Of a DNA stretch of 64,000 bases, positions 1 through 8,900 are shown piece after piece; the stretch's first letter is position 1; each line of letters starts with the position of its first letter. Made by a program: the position numbers and the translations under genes. The DNA comes from Hypomesus transpacificus (Eukaryota > Chordata > Actinopteri > Osmeriformes > Osmeridae), in the NCBI RefSeq assembly GCF_021917145.1, contig NC_061080.1:3887497-3951496 (forward strand), written 5' to 3'. The notes under the pieces are model-generated. The model made no database searches. It saw nothing but the letters and a program-made list of their open reading frames with translations, and was not told the origin of the DNA.

Positions 1-1320
1 TAAGCTCTGCTAAAAGATGAATAACATACTTCATTTGTACAATGCGTACAATTGAATGCATGCAAAACAGTTCGCTGCTCTCATAACAGTTTTTGTCCAT
101 GTTTTACAAACTTCACGCGCCAGTCAGAAACATATGTAGTTGCGATCAAAATCTGTTGATAACTGAACTTCCTCGCACATCAACACATACAGGATGTGGC
201 TTGTGCAGCTATAACAAGCTGGTGCCACGGCAACACACAGGAGACTTGCGCCTTCAGCTTTCACTACAGAGATGAAAATGCGCTAGTAACAGAAAACTCC
301 ATTAACCACTCAAGGACATCCAGGATCACACCTGCTTGAATCATATATGTCAAATACAAACATCATATGATTAAATCATCGTAAATAAAATAGTAAATAA
401 CATTATATCTGTGTAATGCCGTTCTGACAATCCCACGAAATGTCCCACTCTCACAATAGATCGATAACGTTTGGGATTTCCTTCTTCTTAAACAGGACTT
501 TTCTGCTTACCCAGAGGTCCTCCACACACCAACCAGCGTCTGAAGCCCCTCATCTGAAACAGTGTTCTGTGGAACCAGAGGCCCCTGTGGAACCTGTGGA
601 ACCTGTGATCTCTACTACACGTCCGAGGACCGGCCTTGTCTCATGCTCCACCTCTCCAAGTCGAGCCCTCCTGGGCCGTGTAGGTCCAGCCGAACAACGA
701 CCCACGCCTCTCACACTCAGAGGACGACCTCTAACCCCCTCCCCCCCCTCTTCCTCCTCTCAAATGAACTTCCCCGAGTTTGTCCTGATCGATGAGGACC
801 AGATCTACAGCATGGAGATGCAGGAGTGGAGAGCTGTGCTTTCTCTCAACCGGCCCCGATCAGTCTGCTGGAACACCCAGGCATGGTGCTATCTCCCATC
901 TCAACATTTTGAGGAAGCAATTTGTAAGCTACTCGCACGCATAATCACGTCAGCCATTTCCTCTGTGTGTCTGTCTGTCTATCTCTACCAGCTAATTAAG
1001 CTGTAATTTTAGACCATCGATGGCTTTTACACATCTGATACATATTTTTCAAGGCACTCTTTGTCTCTCGTTGGATATTTCTGCATAATCGTTTTAAACC
1101 AATTGAACACACGTGTCCGCGACAGTAACATGCGTGAATCCTCCATTAACAACGTGTTTCTATGACTGCAGCAAACATTTGTCTGTGACAGTAGAGCATG
1201 TGTGTCTATGTTATGAACAAACTTAGGGCCACGATAGTAACATGCGTGCCTGTGATAGTAACAGACATGTCTCCATGTTATTAACACACGCGTGTGTCTA
1301 TGATAGGACAAGCGTCTGAC
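1..1320. other. Left-edge region, mostly non-coding
   Basis: AT-rich sequence. If the minus-strand gene with exons at 1321-3707 continues, this is its third intron: the donor after position 1321 (minus-strand GTCAGA) is phase 1 and I see no convincing minus-strand acceptor and exon here, so the next exon probably lies outside the window. The only coding-like signal is a plus-strand open frame, listed separately. Around 1100-1310 there is loosely repetitive sequence (recurring 'agtaacatgcgtg' and 'acatgtgtgtctatgtta' phrases) that looks like a degenerate local tandem repeat. Confidence 0.5.
496..930 (+). other. Possible isolated coding exon, unrecognised
   Basis: An open plus-strand frame spans 440-1006. 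A good acceptor (pyrimidine stretch ending ...cttacccag) sits at about 510-525, inside it. From there the frame reads Pro/Glu repeats (VEPEAPVEPVEPV), then a Ser/Pro/Arg segment, then an acidic hydrophobic stretch containing EFVLIDEDQIYSMEMQEW, which has the composition of real protein rather than random sequence. No partner exon on the plus strand is visible, and I do not recognise the family. It could be the last or an internal exon of a plus-strand gene starting left of the window, a retained pseudo-exon, or chance. If real, it would overlap an intron of the minus-strand gene at 1321-3707. Confidence 0.25.
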
Positions 1321-3707
1321 CGGTGCTGATGTCCGTGAGGTTCTGCATGCTGGTGTTGGACAGGCAGCTGCTCACTCTGTTGCGGGTCCACATCACGGGC
1401 TGGGATAGTGAAGAGCAGGAGCAAGGAGAAAGACACAGAGACACACACACCACTTAGAGACAGGCCATCTGTGTGAAAGGCCAAGTTGAGGAAGGCTTTT
1501 TTCTTTCATTTGTGAAGTGCATGTCTCAGTGGTTTAGACCGACATGGTGTAAACCATTAAGAATGCACTGCACGACTGCTCTGTGTGTGTGTGTGTGTCT
1601 TCAGTTGTTGTTACACAGGTTGTTATATGAGTGAAGATGGCAAGGCCTATGATGATGATGGTAAGAGGTAGGATGGAGTGTACGTTTACATGTAGTCATT
1701 TATCAGACGCTCTTATCCACAGCGACATACAGCAAGTACAGGGACATTCCCCCCCGAGGCAAGTAGGCTGAAGTGCCTTGCCCAAGGACACAACGTCACT
1801 TGGCACAGCCAGGAATCAAACCGGCAACCTTCTGATTACTAGTCAGATTCCCTAACCGCTCAGCCACCTGACTCCCAGTAGTGTGTACTGGTGGAATGCT
1901 CACCTCGTCCTCCGGGCTGATGAGGATCTGGCCGTCCTCCAGGTGACAGTGGCTGATGTCCCACAGGGGGACCTCCTGAGGGGGGACCCATGACAGCCTG
2001 GGCAGCTCCACTGGGACAGAGGCTGCTGCTGCCTCACCTGCATTCACACAGATGCACGCACACACGTGCACGCACACACGTGCACGCACACAATAAGAAC
2101 AGAAATACACAGTCGGTTGTGGTGATGTGACACAATGTTTTGTGTTCACAAGAACGACTGTGAGACCACGCACCGTCAGTCAGTCAGGGTGTGTTTATAT
2201 GGACTTGAACATGAAAGCATTCAATCCTCTATCTGTGCTCTGAGGGATGGACCAATCCTCTATCTGTGCTCTGAGGGATGGACCAATCGTCTATCTGTGC
2301 TCTGAGGGATGGACCAATCGTCTATCTGTGCTCTGAGGGATAGACCAATCGAGTGCACATGCTGACCCTTTGTGGTTTTTCGTTCAGAGTAATTATGGTA
2401 TGATGGCGTTATCTGCAACAACGCATGGCCACTCCCATAGCTTGACCTGCCAGCACTGTTGTGATGCTATCTTCCTCCTTCCTCTCCAAACGCAGAGCCC
2501 TAGACCTCTCTCACATCCTGTTCAGTTTTTTTGTGGTATATGTTCTCTTTCAATACCAAATACTTCCTTTTACTGAGAATAATCAAGGTTAAATATCCTT
2601 TTCGTTGTCCTTTATTTCAGGATCTTTGTAAAGCTTTCTACAATTAGCCTAGTCCTTGAAGAGAATGCATAGCTTTGTCGCTTTAGAGTAATTCGAGACT
2701 TTCCAACACTTTCTTGTAGATTTCACTCAAACCTTATTTAAGTCCCCCAGTCTTTTCTGGTTGACAAGATGACCTGGCCCCCAAAAATCGATCATTATTA
2801 TGTGTTATGAATTTATACAACGTGTTTCAACATGGAAAGCCCTGCTGTAAGCCATACGTGATCCACATCCATTTTAAAATCTCTTATACTGCTTATGAGA
2901 GGTCGCATTTTTATCCAGAAATAGAGAGCGATATGCGTGCATTTGTACACTCTGTGCACTGTACCAAACACCCTTTTGTGACTCCAAGGTAAACGTAAAT
3001 GTGTGCCTAGTCAAAACCTCTCACATGGAGACACAAGACACGTCAAACACAACATCTAGCCCCTCACCTGGCTGCAGTGTCGGGGCGCTGCTCCGACTCT
3101 GAAGCCTGGGCCTCTTCAGCTTCTGGGAGACGGTCCTCAGGTACTTCCTGAAGAGAGCCCCTCCCCCGCCCCTTTGTGGCGGGACGTCCATGGAGGAGGA
3201 CCCCGCCGCCTCCCCGGAAGCCTGGCTGGAGCCGGGCGCCGCCGCCGCGCCGCCGCCGGCGGAGGAAGACAGAGCCGAGAAGAGGGACCCGGGAGGTTCT
3301 GACAGAGCTCTCCTGAAGGGGTTCTTCTTACTGCCCGCGGCCTTCTCTGTCTTGGGCCCTTCACTCCTTCCTCCTCGTCCGGTGGCGGTCGAGGCCCTGT
3401 CTCCGGTGTCCTCGCTCAGGGCTTTGCGCCAGTTCTGCATCTTACCCCATTTGTTGGAGCAGCTCTTCTCCACTCTCTCGAGCGTCGTCGTCGTCGTCGC
3501 TGACGTGCCTCCAGCTTCCCCTTTGACCCCGTCAGCGGTTGCCTTGGCGCCCGTGTGCCATTTGTACGTGTTGAGGGGGTCGTTGTCCTCAGTGGGGGGG
3601 GCTTGATTGGGTTCAGTAGGGGGGTCTTTATCCGTTTCGGCTGACCCCATCTCCTCAGGTTTCTGTGGGGCTGCTTGCTCAAAATCGGTGTCCTTGTTGG
3701 TTCCCAT
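1321..3707 (-). CDS. Unrecognised Ser/Ala-rich basic protein, 5' three exons (partial)
   Basis: Three minus-strand exons join in phase: 3068-3707 (starts ATG at 3707, 213 codons plus one base), 1904-2037 (134 nt) and 1321-1399 (79 nt). All have AG/GT borders, so this is a real spliced gene although I cannot name it. The first exon is low complexity: an acidic/Pro N-terminus, the phrase NTYKWHTG, then two similar basic motifs WRKALSED and FRRALSEP, an Ala/Gly/Ser tract, and a basic stretch FRKYLRTVSQKLKRPR. The second exon encodes a more ordered segment (LPRLSWVPPQEVPLWDISHC, LEDGQILISPEDE). The third contains WTRNRVSSCLSNTSMQNLTD. FRRALSEP fits an R-x-x-S-x-P type phospho/14-3-3 site; that is inference. 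No signal peptide or membrane segment is seen. An upstream in-frame TTG at 3713 is not used as start; the ATG has a G at +4. The C-terminal part is outside the window. Confidence 0.6.
1687..1877 (-). repeat. tRNA-derived SINE, copy 1 of 5
   Basis: Minus-oriented copy of a SINE whose head reads like a tRNA: an A-box-like 'ggctgagcggt' and a B-box-like 'ggttgccgg(a/t)tcgattcc'. The conserved body reads 'gtgtccttgggcaaggcact' and 'cctcgggggaatgtccctgt', and the tail 'aagagcgtctgctaaatg'. This copy is diverged (tatcagacgctcttatccacagcg). It lies in the intron between the second and third exons of the left-edge gene. Other copies are at 18060, 30561, 33525 and 43540. Confidence 0.85.
2229..2352. 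repeat. 31-bp tandem repeat, four copies
   Basis: Four consecutive 31-bp units beginning 'ctatctgtgctctgaggg' and ending 'gaccaatc', differing by single bases (cctc/cgtc, ggatgg/ggatag). Intronic to the left-edge minus-strand gene. Confidence 0.9.
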
Positions 3708-4240
3708 GTACAATTTGGGAAGGAGGAACTGTACGATGTCGCAGCTGTGCTCAGTGATGGATTAAAAGTACGAAAAACGTGTCAAGAAACAGCTATGTGA
3801 GGATACGCATGCTTCCCAGCATGTCTCTGAATACTCCTGTTTCTTTCCTTAGCCAGATTCACACCCGAGCAACTGAAAGCCTAACATTAACCAACGAGAT
3901 GACTTGTGATCAGTCTGCCTCGGCAACACGATGCAGAGCCAGGTCCTAACGTGCGTCTCTGGCTTCCTGTGTGGGGAAATATCATCTGACAACGTGTGTG
4001 TGTGAGGGTGTGTGTGTGTGTGAGTTGGCGGATGTGTTACACACCCTCTCACACACACAACAGTTCGCACACTGTTGTCACCACATTTCATTGAACTCAT
4101 TTCGGAATTCTAATCTGCACAACTGCACCCTTTATGACAAATGGGACAAATAAAACTATCTAAAGCAGGGTTTAGGGTTACAATAGGCTATCATACCATG
4201 CCAATACTTTTCACCCACAACGGAAGTCAAGTTAACAGTT
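3708..4240. other. Upstream flank of left-edge gene, no gene seen
   Basis: This holds the presumed 5' UTR/promoter side of the minus-strand gene starting at 3707 and, further right, the downstream flank of the 4241-5279 locus. A short imperfect GT/CA-rich patch lies at about 3990-4060. No TATA box or CpG island is obvious beyond the GC-rich first exon itself. Confidence 0.4.
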
Positions 4241-5279
4241 TTTATTGTGATGATTCAAAAGTGAGACAGAACAAGCAAAAAAGAGGAGGTGGTTGTTGAA
4301 CAGACCTAAATATCCTTTTGACAGTCAGTGTTTAGTTTCACAGCCCTTTTCTGTCTTTTCTCTAAAAAAAAATGCTGTCAAGACATCCCATGTTTGCATA
4401 TGACCATCGGTGAACCCTTCAGAGATTTCACACCCTTTTGGTCGTCAAGTATCTTTTTTTTTTCCTTTCTAATTGTACAGTACACTTCTTTCTACAATTC
4501 ACAGTAAACCTATCCAACAGTTTAACCATTCTCTGTGTGCTTTGTGAGCTCAAACATGAAACATCAATGTCTATGAGGGACCTTTGATATAAAATGGCTC
4601 AGATTCTGCTGTGGGTGTTTTGGTTCAGATACCGCTGGGTTCAGTTTCCTGTTCAAGCATGCAGTCTTTCCTGTCCTCCAGGTTCTCAATGTCTCTGACA
4701 AAACCACCACTTCCTCTGCTGAGGACTCTGTCGGCATTGACACACCTGTTGCACATTTCAGTATTTCAGTAGCTCACATTGCTCATGTCTTCCTGTGCAG
4801 CTTCATGAAGAGCCATTTTTCTCAGATTCATGTATTGTTACAACTGTGCCCTTCTGGTCCTTGATGATCAGTCGTAACTCCTGCATGGACAGTTTGAACA
4901 TCTCTTTGAATAAAAAGGTCTGCTACGTGAAGAAATATACAAGAACCTTTATAGCTTGATGAGCATAAAAACCAGTCACTCAAGGTTCTACGTCAGCTTC
5001 CTCCAGGGTTCTAAGTACCTGGTGTGGGGGTCGCAAAGACAGCATTAGCTTGACGCCTTCAGAGACAATGTGTTGGTCTTTCATCGACATTGAACTGAAT
5101 GTGCTTGGCGTCGTCACTTGACTTTGCACACGGTTGGACAGACCTTCGTGTTGCTGTTGCTGCAGATGAGACCTGCCCCCTGTGCTGAGGATGGAATCGC
5201 CTCCCTGCAACGCGGCGCTTCCACAGGTCATTTGCAGTGCGTGGTGGACATCTAGTGTCTGTTGTGGACGTGCTGCAGC
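4241..5279 (-). other. Orphan 3'-terminal exon with poly(A) signal, unrecognised
   Basis: On the minus strand an acceptor (pyrimidine stretch ending ...cattcag) precedes an exon starting at 5279. It stays open for 99 codons to a stop at 4980-4982. The peptide starts AAARPQQTLDVHHALQ, contains a Gln run (HLQQQQH), and ends LRTLEEADVEP. About 740 bases downstream is a canonical AATAAA (minus strand; plus tttatt at 4241-4246), giving the look of a terminal exon plus 3' UTR. A second frame is also open over much of this stretch (5059-5352), which weakens the coding call. No upstream exon could be assigned. It may be an alternative 3' end of the Ig-receptor gene at 5960-11675, a separate small gene, or non-coding. 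Confidence 0.3.
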
Positions 5280-5393
5280 CTGAATGTCTCGGAAAGGAAA
5301 TATACATAAAAACATAACACACAACCTTTTTCTTACCACTAGAGAGAGACATTTTACTGATCTGTCAAAAGATTACCTTTCAGACACCAAAAA

Positions 5394-5394
<1 letters not shown>

Positions 5395-5420
<26 letters not shown>
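5395..5420. repeat. (GT)n microsatellite
   Basis: Short near-perfect GT dinucleotide run directly visible in the sequence. Confidence 0.9.
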
Positions 5421-5425
<5 letters not shown>

Positions 5426-5610
5426 CTGTCTTTCGATCTGTTGCAAAATTTGATGATCTTTTCAGACCACACGTCAGCAGAAAACCCACAACCTCCTGTC
5501 TGACAACAAAGTGGTTTGTCTCATGCCCAGACACTGTGAAACTTGTAGGGAACACACACGCAAACACAGATCTAGAACAGATTCCAACAACAAATATTTT
5601 TTGAGCAACG

Positions 5611-5616
5611 TTTATT
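5611..5616 (-). terminator. Poly(A) signal of the EWI-type Ig receptor gene
   Basis: Minus-strand AATAAA (plus tttatt) 344 bases downstream of the stop codon at 5960-5962. It is the first canonical signal after the stop, so the transcript probably ends near 5590. Confidence 0.6.
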
Positions 5617-5959
5617 ACAATATAAAACAGGCAAATTCAATGTTGAAAATATTTTGAAAACAAGGGAAATCCTCACTTACAGTACCTATGAACACTGAAA
5701 AACACATTCATGTCAAGTTGGCTCTGGGTCTGGGTCTGCCACAGCATGTGCTCACAAGGGGGATTGAGCTAAGTAATAAGAGCATACTACTGCATATCAA
5801 GAGGTTACAGGTACAAAAAAAAAAAAACCTGACCTTTACGTTACCTCTTCTAACTGAAGACGCTTGTCTCAGTATGACTTCCTGTCTTTCTCCTCTCCAA
5901 CACTGAACACAGTGATCGCTGGATGGAGACACTCCTGTCTGTGTCCCTTCTGCTCGCGC

Positions 5960-8900
5960 TCAGTCCAGATCTAATGGTCCAGGTAGACTGTCTAGGTCTA
6001 TTGGTTGGGTCTTTAGTGGGTATTCCTCTGCCCACAGAGAGTTCGCCTGCTTCTTGTTTCTGGATTGCGGCTGTCCCTTCAGCCTCCATACTAAAACTAC
6101 AACTACCAAGGCCAGCAAACAGACAACGGGTAACAGCACGCCCAGTATGGTCCCCGATAGGCACTCTAATCCCGAGATTGACTGCACAGCTCCTGAAGAC
6201 AGACAGAGCGGAAAGTTCAGCGATCAGGTGGATTTGGTATTGTCTGGATGTGTGTGTGTGTGGTTGTGTGTGTATTTGTGTGTGTGTGTGTATGTGTTTG
6301 TGTGTGTTTATGCGTGTGTCTGTGTATGTGTGTATGTGTGTGTACCTTCCGCATGCACGCTGACGGTCAGATCTCCAGACCTGTCCTGTGCCACTCTCCT
6401 CCAGGTGAGTGACGGAGACTGCAGCCACTCCTCCACCTCGCAGTGGTACACCCTACTGTCCGAGGGGGTTGCCATGGTGACAGCCAGGGCGTAGAGGGAG
6501 GGGGACGGTCGGCCAAAACTCAGGCGGTGGCCGGGCCTCTTCAGGTCGTGCAGGGTGAAGTCTCGGTGGGCTCGGAAGATGGGGAGAGTGGCGTCCCCTT
6601 CTCCCCCCGTGGCTCGCCGCGAAAACCATGTGACCTGCAGTTCTGAGGTTTGGCTCGTGCGTGAGGTGATGTTACAGCTGATGTCGAAAGCCGGCGGTTT
6701 CATGGTCAGGTTGAGGTGACAATCCTGTTTCAGCACTTGCAGATTACTCTCTGGACATATACATACACGCACAGACCACAGATTAGTGTACATATTCAAG
6801 TTCCTAGTTGTAATGGTTTACTATGATTGTATATTATTGCATCATGGCATTGTTGAACTGTATTTGTGAGATGTAAAACATACCTGGGCGTCGCACAGTG
6901 AGGTTGGTGCTGCCTGATGTGTCAGAGGCCCTTATCTCCCAACCACCCTCGGTGTTGAGCTGGTACTGCTCCACCAGGCAGGCGTAGGCTCCACTATCCT
7001 CCTCCGCCGCCCTCCTCCACCCCAAGAGGAAGCTGCTCTCACTGGGTCTGGAAAAGTGCAGCGCCCTTGTCCTCTGGTGGTTCCCCGGGTACCTCAACGC
7101 CCCGCCCCGCTCGAGCACAACCAGGGGGACTCTGGCAGCGGAGGGGAGAGCGCCGGTGTGGAACCAGGTGAGGGCGTAGAGATGGACGGGGTCGGACGCC
7201 CCTGAGGTCAGGGTGCAGTTCATCTCCACGTCTTGACCCTCTCTCACCTGCAGCTGAAGATCGGTCTGGTCCACTTCGAAGTCACTCACTGGTGGCGACA
7301 CCGGACACGCAAAATCAGTCGTGTGCAGCGAACGTCCGTTTTCCCCCCGTCAAACACATCAATCCAGGGCGTGTCATGAATGGGATTGTTATTATTTACA
7401 CCGTGTCTCACCTTTCTCTTTTACCAGGAGCTCGGAGACGGCGGAGGAGGGAGGAGCCAACGCGTACCATTGGTTGTGAGCATCCTGAAGCCACTCCGTC
7501 ACCACACAGCGGTAACGCCCACTGTCCCCGATCCTGGCCTGCCGTATGGTCAGCTCAAAACTCATCTTGCCTCTCTGCATGCTGATTGGCTGCCTGGACC
7601 CCATGCCCTCTGATGTCCCCAGTGTAACCACACCATCACGGTCAGAGCTGAGGAGGGTTCGGTTCGTTCCCGCCGTCGCCTCGACGAACCAGGTGACAGC
7701 CAGCCGGGAAGACTCTGAGGTCACACCGAGGGCAGAGCATGTCATCTGGACATCTGTGTTGACAAGGTGCTCCTGGTTGGCAGGACTCACAGCCAGAGAG
7801 AGTTTACTGACTGGGGGAGGAGGAAAGGAGAAGGGGAGAATAGATAGAGGGTAAGAGAGGAGAGGGAGAATGGGAGAGGGGGTTGGAGAAAGGGGTAGTG
7901 TGAGAAATGACCGAATCTGTCGCCCCTCACAGAGCACACATGATGTGACCTTAGTTCTCCCGGCCCGCCCCTGTCTTACCTGGGGGCTGAACTCTAAACC
8001 CCAAAAAGTTTGAGATCAGTTGCTTTCTGTGGGTATTCTGCAGAAAGGCGGAGATCAAACACTGGTACTGGCCTGCCTCCCTTTGGCTCGCCGCTTCAAT
8101 GCGCAAAACATAGAGCACTGAATCCGACTTGGTTACCGTCCTCAGCTGGTAGCTGCTCTGATCCCCTCCCCAGGTGATGTCATTATTGTGCGCCACTGTG
8201 AGGATGGTATCCGGGGACGACGCGTCGGCATGCCGATGGCTCCAGGTGACGGTGACGGGGAGACGGGGTCCTTTGACCAGACACTGCAGCTCCGCACTGC
8301 CCCCTTCTGCCACTGAACTGTCTCTGCTGTAGAGCTTCACTTTCAACAAGGCCTCTGGGAGGGAAACGGAGGAGGAGTTAGTGATGGTGGATAGACGGTG
8401 GTGACATGAGAACCACACCCTCAACACATTTCATGACTCCGTCTGTTTTGTATTTCCAATCTTCCACACTTGTCTTACCTATGGGAGTGACCGACACAGT
8501 GCACTGTTGGGATTGGCTGTGGGTTTTCTTGGCGTTGCCGTTGTTTTCGGTGGTCCACTCTGACACTGTGCACTGGTAGTTGCCCGCGTCGCCCGGCGTG
8601 ACGTCGCTCAGCTGGAGAGTGAAGTCAGACGGTGTTGGACGCAAAGCGCTGACGCCACGCTGCCCAAACTCGACCCCTGTCTCCATCACCCCGTCTTGGC
8701 TCAGGGTTATGACATCAGTGAAGCGGTTGGTTGTCGCTGACCTGTGTTGCCAGGAGACTGACAGACGACCTTTGAACCCAGTCACTCTGCAGGTGAGCTG
8801 TAGCCTGTCACCTTCTTTGATACTTCCGTCATTGGTCTCCATGGCAACAGACAATCCACTTTCTGTCAACACAGGAAGGAAAGCGTTGAGTGTTTCTTCA

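Noticed and set aside
3190..3606. 138-codon plus-strand open frame
   Set aside because: Antisense shadow of the GC-rich first exon of the minus-strand gene at 3068-3707.
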